Of a stretch of 64,000 nt of DNA, positions 24,311 to 38,399 are shown in pieces. Numbering within the stretch: the first letter of the stretch is position 1; the number at the start of each line of letters is the position of its first letter. The DNA is taken from assembly GCA_036877525.1 (NCBI GenBank), contig JAZGTH010000008.1, forward strand, positions 7,543,001 to 7,607,000, read 5' to 3'. The notes beneath the pieces are model-generated. The model ran no database searches. It was given only the letters and a program-made list of their open reading frames with translations, and had not been told where the DNA came from. A program made the translations under genes and the position numbers. This DNA is from Chromobotia macracanthus (taxonomy: Eukaryota; Chordata; Actinopteri; Cypriniformes; Botiidae).

Positions 24311-25689
24311 GTTAGATTTTTTTTTCCCTTTTTATTATTTAAATTTTTTAACACTTTAATGGGAAGTTGAATTCAGGTCTTTAGTCAGAAGGCAGTAAGG
24401 AAGTTATCTCCCTATCTTTTATTTCTTTCTCTCTCATGAATTGGATGGAGATGATATAATGGACAGCAGACTAGCCCTCAGTCCCAATATTTTATTCTCC
24501 TCCAGTAATGTTGCACAGCACATGGACAGACAGCGTATTTTAATTTAACACACTTTGAATTCCTATTATCTTAAAAACTATGTGTAATGAAATAATTTGC
24601 CCTGATTAGCTAAAGTGAGAATAAGACTCATGTTAAGTGTCTGTGGAATTAAAATCAGATTTTTTTCCCCTCAGTATCTGAAGACAGACAGTATCTGGAG
24701 TTTAACAGTTGAAAGGAATTTTCTATATTTGAGAGATTTCTTCTGCTTCTGTTTTAGAGTCTAGAATATCTTAATTTACGACATTGTCATGTTGCATGGT
24801 CAAAGTTTAAAGAGGAATTGAACACTAATTGAAAACTAAATCAAAATATAGTACCATACCATACTACAAAACCACATCCTTAAATTTATAATTACTAAAT
24901 ATTATTTAGCATTATAATTAATAGAATTACAATGTATTACAATGATTCACCTTTAAACTCTTAACTATAAATATTAATTACTATTAAATGTTCATGAGAA
25001 ACGCAAGTCTTTACAGTATACATTAAATACAAGTGTTTCTGGTGTATAATGTTCTTTATAGAAGGAAACATATTTATGTACCGCTAACTACAAAAAAGAT
25101 GATTTTTTGACTTGAATCAATTTCTGTTTTATCAGTTTAACATGGCATAATCAAATATTTTTCAGGTACCCATGAATCAGCTTAAATACTCCCTGGTGTA
25201 CGCACGCCCCTGCTTGGGAATCACTGCCATAGTTCACTGTGCAAAATGCAGTTTGACCTTAGTGAACAGTCCATCAAATATTAGTGTTAAAATGTGTTAT
25301 ATCATCTACATTTCATCATTAATCTAAATGGTGTTAAACTAAAGACCTTCAGTCAGTGAAATTGGCCCTCTTCTAACCAATGAATGACTGGGAATTCAGC
25401 TTTCTGGATCATCATTACCACATCGCATGCATATGAATGATTGCTCAACATCCAGCACCACTCGTAGTGATGTGTAGAAATGTATGTGCTGTTTGCTTAA
25501 ATACAGGTGCGTGTGGACAGGTAATGTCTTTAGTGGTCAAGACATGAGGCGTCTGGTTCAATTTGCTTCAGTCAGGTGTGAAATATGGTTTCTCTGTGTG
25601 CCATTATCTCCCCTATCGTCCCCTCGACACATAGATTATACATGCTTATCGGCAGAATACACAACAGTTCGTCATTAGAACATTAATTG

Positions 25690-26260
25690 AAAAAGTGTAA
25701 TTAATCTGCCTTCGTCCACCTCCTGGACCCCTGCCAGCATCGTCTGGGTAGGATGCGAGACTGGGAGCAAACGCGAATTTGTCCGCACGAATTGAAGCAG
25801 CTGCTGTGACAGAGGAGAGGTGAGGATAAGTGACTCAATACTGCCCCCTGTTGTCTGTATGGAGCTCCATCAACCAGGGAGACAGTCTCATTTGTGCATT
25901 GACGGCAGCGCAAGATGCCTGCGGCGCCCAGGCACGCCTCTGTTGGGCAGACTGACACCCCAACGGGCTGCAATTACCCCACAGCAAAACCTATTGTCTG
26001 CATGTCACCCCCTGATGACTGCACACTGTAAGCAATCGTCTCTTTTCTCGCGCAGCATTTGTACAAATAGCTTCCAGAGGCTCTGAAAGACAGAGCAATT
26101 TGGTATTTTGTGTCATTTGACAGGTGAATAGCGAATGCTGGGGGATACACTAACAGAATCATTTTGCGTCCGTTTAAAAGGACAATGGGAGGAAAAGAAA
26201 GCGAAAAAGTATCGGCAGAAAAATGAGTGTTGCTAAAACAGCCGTTCAGAAGACTTCAGT
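25690..26260. promoter_or_regulatory. candidate conserved non-coding element
   Basis: A GC-balanced repeat-free island with GAGCAAACGCGAATTTGTCC, a polypurine block, ATTGACGGCAGCGCAAGATG, CCTGCGGCGCCCAGGCACGC and GGGCTGCAATTACCCCACAG. The open frames here overlap on opposite strands and resemble no family. The dense, non-repetitive sequence points to a conserved element; not tested by alignment. Confidence 0.33.
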
Positions 26261-26411
26261 CATACGGAAGGAAGCTGTGATTAGTCCAATCTGTCATTAG
26301 TGTCTCACTGACGGACTCATTAGCTTTGACTCAGAGGAGTAAAACGCTGCTCGCTGGGATCTTTGCATCTTGTACGTTATCGTTTATCAGCGAGCTAGGA
26401 CTGCCGTTTAA

Positions 26412-26642
26412 TACTTAACTGGAAAGTTCACCCAAAAATGAAAATTCATTACTTACTGTCCTCCTCCTGTCCCTCCATACGCAAATGACTCAGAGAAATT
26501 ATAAAATTGTCTTGCTTGCTTTTCCATGCAACAGAATGGGGGCTGGAGTTCAAGCTTCGAAACTGATGCAAATGCAACATAAAAAAGTGAGTTACACACT
26601 ATTTTAAAATTTCTGACAGAAAATGAAAGTAATGAATTTTCA
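26412..26642. mobile_element. foldback MITE with internal inverted repeats, flanked by a 9-bp direct repeat
   Basis: TGAAAATTCATTACTT at 26439-26454 is repeated in inverse orientation at 26626-26642 (AAAGTAATGAATTTTCA). The left arm extends outward into GTTCACCCAAAAATG, the start of a foldback element I recall as very common in cyprinids; the right arm lacks that end. The 9-mer GCCGTTTAA occurs exactly at 26403-26411 and 26643-26651, consistent with a target-site duplication. Non-coding. Confidence 0.55.
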
Positions 26643-26689
26643 GCCGTTTAAAAGAACAACACTTAAACAAATGGACATTTCTAATGTTT

Positions 26690-26900
26690 TTGGGCTTTGG
26701 ATTCGGTTACTGTCCGGTCGGTGTCACCATTCCTGTCCCCAGTCTCCCTTGAGATCCCTCTCTAACAGACGCATGTAGATGAGGCTGTAATTGGCTGACC
26801 CCGGGCATCTTTCCCCAGGCTTAATTAGGCTGCCAGTCTTTCCCCAGATTGTCCTTATTCTCACCCATCCCCAGTTAAAGAGCTTGGAAAAGAGAATCAG
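26690..26900. promoter_or_regulatory. candidate conserved non-coding element
   Basis: A compact clean stretch with GGCTGTAATTGGCTGACCCC, TTTCCCCAGGCTTAATTAGG, CTGCCAGTC and repeated CCCCAG blocks. It is GC-richer than its flanks and lacks coding potential. Weakly supported. Confidence 0.25.
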
Positions 26901-27857
26901 GACATGTGGGTTTTTGATTGGTAATGTAAGTGCTCTGTTCTAGGATCTCTTTTGCAGCTTTAGCACATGACGACATGTATTAGCCTTAAATAGAGCATGA
27001 GTAAGTTCATTTAGTTCAACACTCAGAAACTGTGAATGAACGTTCCTGCAGTTGAGTGGCAGGTTGATCAGGTGCGGCAGTGACGGGGTGATGTCATGGC
27101 TGAGCTTTATGGATGCTTTGCTAATGAGGTGTCAAAAGTAATCTGACACTTGGCAGAGTCCAGCGGTAAATGGCTGCTCTCGTGAACTTACCGCAATATA
27201 CCTGAAATGAACAAACTGAACGATTTCATTAAAACTCACATTAAAGGACTCAAACTTTTTACTACTATCATTTCTCATAATTCAAGTTTTTTTTTTTTAA
27301 TAAATGAGGTCAGCGAGATTGTTTCAGTGTGATTGTATGTCAAATTAAAGACAAATTACCAGCAAGGCTGGAAAAAATGTTGAAGAGCTGGACATGTCTT
27401 GAGACCGTGATGAGATTGATGTTATGAACATCATACTGTCTGTAACCTGATGTTTATTTGAATTTTATTAGGCCTATAAAAGGTTTTAGCAACAACCCTG
27501 AGGTAACAAGATACATGATTTCAATTTTAATTTAAGAACGGTCAGCTTTTCATTAGCGTAACAAATGACTTTTTCACTTAAAAAAAAAAGGGGAAGAAAT
27601 TTGTTTTTGGTGCAATGGGTGCATATATCTGACAGCTTCAAGCTCTTTTTTGTGTTTTTCTGTAAATAGTAGTTTATGAAAAAGGGCAATAAAATTAAAA
27701 GCAAAATACAGTTTTTTTTGACTGAGTCTGTGTATGTCTGTGTGCAATGTAAGTGTTGAAACAATCACCTTTCCTGGTTGTGAAAATTAATGAACACTCT
27801 AGAAGAAGAGTGTTCCTTCCAGTCAAACTGTGACTCGGGTCACAGATAAAAGAGAGA

Positions 27858-27893
<36 letters not shown>

Positions 27894-28799
27894 TCGAGAG
27901 AGTGAGAAAAGAAACAAAGGAGATGTTCTTTAGCCAGTGCTCCTGAGTTCCTTGAGAGTAAATTAGTGGAAGAGCAGGGCGGCTTACTTTATTATTGTAA
28001 TCCACAGTGCTAGTGCTGTGACCTTTAGCGAGATGATTGTTTCTCATTTATGAGTTTGAAGGTGCAATTTACTGAACGGTTTGATCCATAGGACCTGACC
28101 TTTGTAAATTGGCTGTTAAGCATATCAGGACTCGACCAACCTGCCCCACACATGCTCCAGAATGAACACAACATACACCCTCACCCGCCCTCTCGCTTGC
28201 CCACACACACTCAGTTTCACTGAGAGTGCAACTTTCTCTGATTACATCTAAACAAAGCTGCATCATGTTAACTCCAGTTAATCAGGGGCCTCAACATTTT
28301 ACTGTTAGCATTAATTAGAAGAAACAGGAAGCGCCAGAATTGAATTTTCCTTCTATGACATGAGCAGCATAAACATTCTTCCAAATATCTAATATTTAAA
28401 TATATCTAATTTTGAGTTCAACAGAAAAAAATGAACAAATCTGGTTTGACATGAATACTGACAGGATTTATTTTTGGTCATATAGTCCTTTAACATTAAA
28501 GAGGTACTTTCAGAAACAAAAAGGTGAAAAGGACCAAAAACCATCACAATCAACAGTGAGTAGAGCCTTACTGGCTGGTTGCATGAAGTCCTATTTCTAT
28601 ATTTTATTGTTTTAATCGTTTTATGTTTCCATGAATAATGCTATCTGATGTTAACTGAATCATTGTTCGTGACAAGTCAATGGAATGTGCACCTGTATAA
28701 ATGCAATTTAGATAAAGGCAGATAATTTAATGCCGTAGATGTTGTTACGTTGAGTAATTCAAGGAAAAAGCTTTCATTATGCAAGAATGCAAAATTATG

Positions 28800-29440
28800 A
28801 TTATGCAAATCAATCTGGATTTAAATGAGCACTCTTTTACCAACACGCCGTGGAGCAGAACATTACCGAAGCTGGAGGCTACCTATTTAAAACATAGCAT
28901 TAAAATCATTTAACTCAGCAATAGATTCAATTAACGTCAGAGGCTCAGGTCCACCGATCCATGTGAAAGAATGCCAGTATCAGCCGGACCACAATTAGAT
29001 TTCATCTTCATTCTCTCCTGATCAAAGCTGAGTGAAGGCAGGTCACAGTAATGCTTTTGAACTGAACATTCCTACCCACAGAAATGGCGTTGTCACTTTT
29101 TCAAATGTGATCCACACACTGCAGTCCAGCAGACTGTGTCTCAGATCTCACCTAAAGCTGCTGTCTCGGCCATCGTCTAAGATAAAAAGACATTTATTTT
29201 ATTATGAATCCATGGGTGTCAGATTTCATTTCATGGCTTAAATTTTGTAGATTAAGCTGTTAGAGATATTCCAGCGCATCTCATTAATATCTGAAAGTGG
29301 TAATGTGTAATTTGTGGTGGTAATCATTTAAATAATTTCTGTCAATGTATGCAGCAGTAGAATTCAGGCTTAGAACACTGTGGGGCCCCGTTCTATTTGA
29401 CAATTAACTTATAATTCCAAACAGGGACTTGTCCTCTGTC
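28800..29440. promoter_or_regulatory. candidate conserved non-coding element
   Basis: A repeat-free stretch with CAACACGCCGTGGAGCAGAA, several ATTA/AATTA cores (AGATTCAATTAACGTCAGAG, CACAATTAGATTTCATC, CTCATTAATATC) and no exon-like frame. It is inferred to be regulatory from texture only. Confidence 0.27.
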
Positions 29441-30929
29441 TGAGAAGAACCGTGCACAGAAAAAACAGGACTATCGCAGAGAGGGGGTGTGTGGAAGAGG
29501 GGGTTAACCGGAAACATTGTCTTATGCAGCTAAAAGAGGGGTTTGGGGGGGAACAATAAAGTCCTTTATGAAAAAGTATGCTTACTCGGTTACTTTATCT
29601 TTGTTGTATTTAAAGATATTATAATAATAATAATAATAATTAACCAATGGACAGCACACTGTGTTTTTACAATTAAAGTTACAAATTACAATTAAACACA
29701 AAATGTATTAAAATAAAAATACAAAAAAATTATAATAATCAGTTCCAGAGAGCAAATATAGCCTCTTAATTAAAATGTTATGAAACTGAAGCCAACTCAT
29801 AAAAATGTGTTCTCCCAGAGGAGACCCATCAATGACTAATAGTCATCCAAACAAGTCTAGGCAAATTGTATCTTCACATAACTATGTGAAAGGCTGTAGG
29901 CAAATATCTGATGTTCTCTCCATACATTCAGACAGTAATTCACTTCAGGACTCGATCTCCCCACTGTGACGCGACCCTCGTTTGCAGCGGAGTGCATTTT
30001 CGTGACCTCCGTTCCCTCCATGTTCAGAAGTGAAGGACAGGAAGGAGAGATGGTAGAGGGCAGGAGGCATAAGAGAAAAGGAAACTGCTCATTTGTAGGT
30101 TGTCTATACAGAAGCAAAGGCACATGAAACTAACGCTGATCATCCTGCTGTCAGTACAGAGCTGTGCTGGCGTATTTCGGCCCACTCTCGGTCCCCATAG
30201 AGACCTGTTATAAGGCATATGCCTCTTGCCAATCAGAGCAGCCTGGAGCTCTATGGGATCACTGATGAAATATGGACAATGGTGTGCAAGGTGGGCACAA
30301 GGGGAGGCAGGCAACTTAATGAGGCAATTTCTCAGATAATAAGATTGGAAGATATGCTAATATTTCTACCTTAAGGAGATAATTATGATGTAGAAGATAG
30401 AATATTTTATCTTAAAGGGACAGTGCACTAGTCCCAGTTGTGATGCTATCATGCTGTTTTTTTTTTGGGCGAAGGGGTTGATGTTTTCAACGTGTGTGCT
30501 GGGACAGGGAGAAACACAATGCCGGCTAGGCCTTAGTGTTGTTTTTCTCCTCTGTTTTTGCTTTCTTTGATCATTTTGATAGGGACTTAGTATCTAATGC
30601 TCACATGGGACTTCAAAAGAAAGAATCAGGCCTTATAAATATTTATGTCATTTGGGATTAAGCATAAAGTGGTATTATAGTAGAACTTATAGTAGAACTA
30701 TAGTAATAATAATAAATAAGCTCATGTACATCAATCTTTACTATTAATTAACATCAGAAAAGTTGATAATCACTTCCTGGTTTCTATGAAGCGAAGAGAA
30801 AGAACTTTCCTGTTACAATCATTTTTTCTCTTCTCATATACTCAAGGTCACAGCTGCAAAGATTCATCCATTGTTATATTATCTTTATTTTTTTTTTAAT
30901 TTGCGCTGCCTGCTATGATTCTCTGTAAC

Positions 30930-31300
30930 CATAGTAATAAGGTGCCCAGCGTGCATCAGCGAACCTGTCACATGCATATTAACATGGTGAGATGTCACAT
31001 GACTGCTCGCAGGTCATTAATTGGTCATTGATCAGAGTGCCCATGCTAATATATGTAAAAATCATTTGCATTGCAAAGACATTATTTGCCCATATTCAGA
31101 GAAGACGCAAGGGTTCTGTATGGGGGGAAAAGGGCCCAGGGCTTTGGAGTATCCACACACTGTTCTGCTTATTTTATTGCTCTTTCTCTCTCTCTCTCAG
31201 AGGATACAGGCACCTTTGCTGAAGCCCTCCAATTATAGCTCATAATGAGCTCCATCAGATAATTATGAGCACAGCTGGCCTGAAAAACAAGCAGATACTG
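30930..31300. promoter_or_regulatory. candidate conserved non-coding element
   Basis: It includes CGCAGGTCATTAATTGGTCA and the near-palindromic CAATTATAGCTCATAATGAG followed by CTCCATCAGATAATTATGAG, that is, paired homeodomain-type sites. A (CT)n tract sits between. No coding potential. Confidence 0.25.
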
Positions 31301-31979
31301 ATGGCAGTCTGTGGCGCACACAGAGGAAGTTTCACTATGAACTCGCAAAGTGAGTTTCAGCTCCAGACGAGGAAACCTGAGACCCGATTTGAGACGACCA
31401 TCAGGAAGAATGTTTAAACGCATGTCACCACCAAACAAAAGTAGGACACATCTGGAGGTTTCGAGCAGATGATCTGGAGAATCCACGCTTTGCATGATGA
31501 ATTTTGTTTCTATGTCACTGCTAAGCCATTAAATGTAAATGCATATTTTTTTTTTAGAAATATGGTGTATTTAGCTTTTGCCTTTTTAATGCACGTTGTT
31601 ATTCAGCCAAGAAGGAGGGCAAAATATGTCACATGTACATGTTAGTTCCCTCTTTAGCATACTGATTAATCTATGCCCGGTGTGGGCGTCATGGACCATC
31701 TGAATGCTGGGTAAATGGCAGGCGGGCGTCTCTGTGATATTGCTTCTCTCTGTCAAATAGAATTCATGTATATTTTGGAATCCTTGCATCCTATTATGTG
31801 CAATAAACTACCTACTTTATCCATGACAGCACCTGGCTGGCGGTGAAAATATGCAGGAGCCAATCTGCCAAACACACCCTTACAAAATCAAATTTATTTA
31901 GTTAGAAACGGTCTCAAAGACACTCTTGTAAGCTATCATGTAACATTGTGATTAGAATACAGACAAGCAGAAATTTAAT

Positions 31980-32560
31980 TCATTTTAAATTCAGACCCGC
32001 TCCGCTTCCTATTATGCCGCTGTATCAGTAAATTGTAAACCCTCCGTTGCAGCATTACAATTCAAACAAGGTTAGTTTTCAAACACCTGATTTGAATACG
32101 CTGAAAAAGAGGAAGAAAAATGAAGGGAGAACCAGCTTCGACAGCCTTTGTGTCATCGCGGAGGCAAAGAAGGAGTGAAGGCACGCGAGCAGAGAAGAGG
32201 CACTTTTGGATGCGATGGCTGGCCGATAACGCCCGAGGAACTGTCAGCTAATTTCAATGCAGCACCTTCAGCACAATTATTATTATTATCACCAAATCAT
32301 GGAAATAAATTAAAAGAAGGCGCTTCAAAAATAGCACATCTGGGCCTTACACTTCACAGGTACACCCGGTGGGGATTCGGAAAAAGATGACTTTGCCTCA
32401 TTATGTGCTTGGGTGGTGTATGTGTGTGTGTGGCAGTGAGATGGACTCACTGCAATGCCAGATCTCCACAGATGAGATAGGGGCTGTAATTTGAATGCCA
32501 GTGGGAGGCAATTTAAACACATGGCAGTCAGAGAATGCCGGGGTGTTGTGACACTCTGAT
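31980..32560. promoter_or_regulatory. candidate conserved non-coding element
   Basis: A clean island with TCCTATTATGCCGCTGTATC, GATAACGCCCGAGGAACTGT, CAGCTAATTTCAATGCAGC and a short (ATT)n run near 32280. The overlapping open frame on the plus strand shows no family features. Inferred to be regulatory. Confidence 0.27.
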
Positions 32561-34705
32561 CAGCACTTGGGTTGCTCTGGGCTTGCTAAGGTCAGTCTCT
32601 CCCCTGGAGGCTTTTGGCCTGCTCTGAGAACACTTTCTTGGTCAAAGAAGGAAAAGACTTTGACAGGCTCTATTAATTGGCTTGAACTATGACAGAAATT
32701 ACACTTCTACATTTCCTCATACATTATTCGAGCCCTACACATAGCACTCGGGTGACATTATTGAGGTTGAAGGAATACCATATTCGTGGTAAAATGGGTT
32801 CATTGGTTCACTGTGTCGCGGAGGTTCAAGCAGAACGGACCGAAGGAAATGTGGAAATTGTAGCATTAGCAGAGTGCAAACAAAAACACTTGTCCGCTGT
32901 TTGAACTCAATAGTTTCCCAGTTCATAACGTTACCCGGACGCACTGCAGTTTGACATTTGCTTCAGGAACTCCTCAACTTGCTCATCAGTCAGGTCACCT
33001 GCCAGGAAACCAGAGTCACTGTGCTTTCCTGTACCTCATCCTGCCAGAGGAAACAAAGTGAAATATCTGACATGACATGAGGGCAAAAAGTCTGGTGCTC
33101 ATTGCAAATCCAGATGGCAAATGTGCGCTGAATATAAGTGAAAAAGTACTGATTGTTTCAGACATTCTGCTTAGTTTGTTTGAGTTATATTCTGTTGTGG
33201 ACTCGGTTTGATTGTGGACATCAGATTTTTAAATACAATTTGCTGAGGGCCTCAAACGAAAAATTTGATGGCTTTAACGTGAAAAACTTAACTGACAAAT
33301 CCAATAATCATTTTATTCTCAACCCTCATTGTCTTAACCCTGTCAACATGACTATTTCCAAGTTTGTCCTCACTTCTGGAAACCAGCCAATCAGATGCGA
33401 ACTGGCTATTTCAGTCAGTGCAGTCAGGCCATTTCTGTGTGACAGGCATCAGACGGTCACTGGATGGTCAATGGTCCGTGGGTGTGTCATCTGAGACTGG
33501 GGGCTAAATACCTCAGCCACGTCACTCAACTGAGGTGTCATACTAGTTTTCTTCTGTCCTCCTGAAACAATGCACATCTCAATCAGTGTCAATGAACATT
33601 GATTAGAACATCACAAGTAGCACAATCACATCCAAAGCTCCACAGATGATGACCAAAGTACAGTAATTTCCACCAAATGAGAAGCAGAATAAAAATCAAG
33701 CAGGGAACATCACAGTTCTTAATCAAATATACTTAACGACTGACAACGTGTCTTCCTCTTAAGAGGGATGTACAGTGGGGGCTCCTGATCCCTGTTCATC
33801 TACCCATGCAGGAAACCCAGTGACTCATCCTTCACCCCCCCACACACACATCTTTCACTCTTTCCATCCCTCCTCCTGTCCTGTGATTCATGGGCTCCCA
33901 GGGGCCCCAATCTCCCTGGAGAAATTAACAGTGATTTTAATTGCGTAGACGTCTCCAATTCATTACTGCCCACTCGCGCAAATTTTCACCCTCTCAGATG
34001 TCAAATGGCACTTAACATCTCTGCCAATCACCGCAGCACTAGAGGAGAGCTGAAGGAGATGGGTGAGTCTGGCCCCCCTGGTGCAGAGATGATGTGGAGG
34101 GCCCCTCTTATCCCCTCAGTTTAACTCCTGTGACCCTGCACATACACACACACACACACACACAGACACGCTATCTAAATGCTTATATATTGAATGTATT
34201 CAATGTATTGAATTGAATTCAGTCATGTAACTTTAATGTACAAAAGACGATGAAAGCCAGTGTGTGGTGCCAGACCTACTGTATCATTGCTTTCAATTAC
34301 ATAAATCGTTTAAAGCTTGGGAGAAGATTATGACATCAATTTTATTTTCAGTCTCAAGGCGGATGCATGATGCACTCACCCCCTTATTATCGGGATCCTG
34401 TCAGATCGTAATATCCAAAACTGAATATGAAAATGGCACGGTGTGATCGGCCTCACACAGTGAAAATCTTACATGTGCTTGAGTCTATTTACAGCAGGCG
34501 GCTCTCAGAGCTTTGATTAATTTCAGATAATCAGCAGCAACTCCTTGACCTTGGAGTTCAATACGAATGCTCCTCATATCCTGACTCCTCTGTTTCAGAC
34601 AATACTTCATAATATAATACACGCTTCCCTGTAAACACTTGCAAAATTTCTCTCCATCTACAATATCTATCCATCCACTGTATGTATGTGTCTGTCTGTC
34701 TATGT

Positions 34706-34838
34706 TCCTGAAGCTCAGTTGATAGAGCATTGCATTGCAAAAGATTGTGGGAACACATACTGCCAAAATGTATAACTTAACTGTATTGTAAGTCGCTTTG
34801 GATAAAAGCACCTGCCAAATGCATACATGTAAATCTAT
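34706..34838 (+). repeat. tRNA-derived SINE
   Basis: A tRNA-like head, CTGAAGCTCAGTTGATAGAG then CATTGCATTG, is followed by a decayed box B (AGATTGTGGGAACAC) and the tail TTGTAAGTCGCTTTGGATAA, AAGCACCTGCCAAATGCATA. It is a complete but short fish SINE sharing its tail with the LINE fragment at 5.0-5.35 kb. Confidence 0.75.
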
Positions 34839-36779
34839 CTGTCTAGTGTATCTGCCTATCTACAGTATCTGTCTATGGCACTGAGGTGTAATGAACAGAG
34901 ATATTATATACCATAAAAACACAACCAATGTGATATAAAGCAGAAATCTCCTGACACGTCAGTTGATATGACTTAAGTGGAAAGCTGTAAGATTAGTGGC
35001 CTAATTGTATGAATTTAATTTGCTGTAATGGGAGAAATATGCCACAAGAAAAAATGGCTGTTGACTGTCTTTTCTCATTGAAATGTAAATTTTCAACAGC
35101 ACTACCCCTCCTCCACCCCACTACATTTCCTCTTACATATAGTGTAATTCAGTCAGTCATACTTTTGAGATACATAAAGTTGGGTAAACAAAAAAAACTG
35201 AACATGTCAAGTTTTAATAACTGTAAGTAACAGTTGCCTTAATTAGATGGAGTCTAAGGAAACGTAAGAGTGAAAGTACATCTGTTGCTTATTCACATGC
35301 CTTAGCTGTCTCATCTGCAGTGAGAAAGTGTATCTCTAAAAAAACAAGCTGCCCATTATTTATCTGCTCCACTAAAAGTAGTTTTTATTTATTATTATTT
35401 TTGTTTGAAGTAATTTTAGAAACGACAGTTACAGAATCAATGAGGCCTTCCAAACAATTCAACCGCTAAAAATTATTATCAAAAAAGCACCCAATTTTGT
35501 CAAGTCTCTTTCACAATGTGTTTGAACAAAGATTGTCCATTAATACAAAATACAAAACTCTGCAGCTGAATAAACAGTGTAACTCTCTGGGAGATATTTA
35601 AAACCATTCCAACGTTCTGCAACCTTTAACTAGCAAACAGAATTGACTTCCAAAATGCTGAGACACTGCATCCATCTGTCTGTCTGTCAGTACTATTGAA
35701 ACAAATCGCAGTATGCAAACCTTTCGTCTATGTCTAGATGATTGTTCCTTCATCGTGGTTTCAACCACCCTCAAAAGCAAAGGAAAATACACTCCTCCAG
35801 GGTGGCTTGGAAAGGTCATGGGGTATTTGTCTTGGAGCTGATTTCCCTTATTATTTCCTTCTAATTAGGAGGGAGAGGCATGTTTTAGGCTCCTAGGTTA
35901 CAGCTTCCAGTCTAATGGTTTACAGTTTAAAAAGACACTCCTTTCATTTGATGTAAGATCCCTAACTATATGTAAAACATAGAGCCCACTTTAAGAGACT
36001 TTGAATAAGAGACAGTTTAAATATATAGAAAAAATATGCACTACCTAACATGCACATCCAGAGGCCTTGCCTGTAAATACACAACCACTACTGTCTGCAC
36101 ATAGATGGCTCCTCTACAAATAATAGCACAAGTGTTTACAGGGAGTTAATGACAGATAGGAGATCTTAACAGTGTGTGGTAAGCAGCAGTATGTGGTGTG
36201 GGTCATGCTGGGAGTTACGGTCATATGGCCACAGAGGTGTAAAGTCATAACAGTTTAATTGGTCCTTATCCAGAGCTGAAGAGCTAAACGAGTCTAGCAC
36301 TTGAAGATCAACCCTTTCCACTTTTTTAATGCTTGTAGGTGCTTGCTTCTGAGGACATATAAAGTTTGTAAATATTTAAATGTATTTAACTTTTTTATTT
36401 TAAATATTAAGGAATTGTTTGGCATTGTTATTATTTGTATTCTTTCTGCACAAATCACAACAACTCTTCTACAGATGACTTACATTAAATTACATTAAGG
36501 TAATACTGCATTGCAGTATAAACAAACCATGTGCGAACTATTATACAGACAGGTGAATTCAGACGTTTTGCGTATAACTACCTAATCTGGATTTAAAATA
36601 ATCAAAACAGCTTCATTTCACTCACATTTCATTTTCACTTTAATCCCAGCTTTAAAAGCACAGAGGCATGGCTGAAATGTGATACACATGTATACGGTTC
36701 TTTTCCTCTGCCCCTCTAACCCAGTTACTGCCAGTCAATGACTGTAAATGTGACTCAATTTACCTCTGAACCTCAGATG

Positions 36780-37560
36780 CCCTGCGTTTACATTACACAT
36801 CAGGGTTCTTAAAAGAGAAACTTGAGGATTTTCTGATGGGACCTGCTATGGGCTTTACCAGCTAATATGTCAGTCAACCTCACGCTGTCCCCGAATGATA
36901 AATGGAACTTCGGACGGTAACACAGGGGGAGGGGCATGTGGAAGAAGATTTTCCTAAGTCTACTAAGGTACATCACTGACAACAAACGCTGGCTAATTAA
37001 CCATTGTGTGGCACTTTTACAATTAATTAGCCCCTTAAGCTGCTTTTTGTCAAATCCTGTAAACAAGGCGAAGAGAAGTTAATGACTTACTTAGATCAAA
37101 GGATGAGTTATTGTCTTTATTTTCCATCGATACCTGTGGGAGGTTCGGTTGTGCTTCAGCAACGTCGTGATGTTTCCTTTCATCAGCTCGTCATCAGGGG
37201 CAATGGAGCCACTTCTGGGGGATGGAGAGGTTTTAGAAAGAGAACGAGAACCCAACCAGTACTGAGATCCAGCTCAAGGGAGAATTTATAAAATCTTATT
37301 TTCCTCATCAATTTTAAGTGTATCATTTCCCATGGGTGTTCCTCAAAACATAATTGCCTTTTTTTTAGTGAGTTAACGATATGATGCAAATAATTCCAAT
37401 CAGTGCAATTGAAGGCACAAACAACAAGAAGGACAAGCTGACACATATTTGGCTAATAGTTTTTGAGGGGCAAGAATTTTTAATCCCCAATGAGAGCAGC
37501 TCCAAGGTCAAACTCCAAACTTCCTGGCCATTAAGAGATCACAAAGACTAGCGGGGAGAG
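36780..37560. promoter_or_regulatory. candidate conserved non-coding element(s)
   Basis: A largely repeat-free stretch with CTGGCTAATTAACCATTGTG, GCACTTTTACAATTAATTAG, CCCCTTAAGCTG and ATAATTCCAATCAGTGCAATT. Overlapping short frames on both strands show no family. Inferred to be regulatory. Confidence 0.27.
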
Positions 37561-38399
37561 TGCATAATATCCACACAGCTATTTTTGGCCTCAAATTAAA
37601 ATATATGACATGTTGAAATGACTGCAATGTGCAAGAGAGGTATTCAAAGTAGACACTAATGATGCTTATTAATGGCGTGAATGAAGTCTTGACAGGTCGT
37701 GTGTCATTTTCCAAGGAATGCTTCACTGGCATAATGGCTAATGTAAGTGGGTGTAATTATATATATTATACCCTGTCCTATTGTATTTTGGCAGCGGTTT
37801 GAGGGAGTCAGACAGTTACGATGAAAATCAAAGCCGTTATGCGGAAGGAACAGGAGAGCAAGTGGAATTGTAGGCCATTGCCAACTCGCTCCATTCACTT
37901 GGACTGGACCATGTTTAAGCCAATAGCACCCATTAGTGGTCAATGGGAGAGTTTGGCAAATATATATGCATTGGCATCGTATACTACAAATATTCTTGGC
38001 ACTTGGGGCAATTTGCTCGTGGTGTTCATCATTTGTAAGTTGCTTTGCATAAAAGCAAAGTATTTTATACACGTACCGTATACATGAATAGCATTACATG
38101 TTGCGGTATTAGTGGAGACTAAAAGACACAAGGATTAAACTGCTTCAACAGATGACAAAATGCTACAGGGTCTCTATTCCTTTTATAGCACAAAGAAAAA
38201 AGATCTCCAGTTGGTGGCCCTGAGGTAAATCCTTTCATTAATCGTTACACAGTCTTGATAACAGATCTGGGGAGCTCAAACACCTCTCATTTATTTTTAT
38301 TTACATATTTCCTCTCTCTCTCATTTTAACCAAAGGGAACAGGGCATGGGGAACCGTCAAAAGGTTTTCTGTGCACAGACAGGAAAAAGGGTTGGAAAA

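Noticed and set aside
33153..33494. 113-codon plus-strand frame
   Set aside because: No family resemblance or supporting splice or Kozak signals.
37704..38087. Overlapping frames of 88-122 codons on both strands
   Set aside because: They oppose each other, lack family features and overlap a degenerate SINE-like tail (TTGTAAGTTGCTTTGCATAA).
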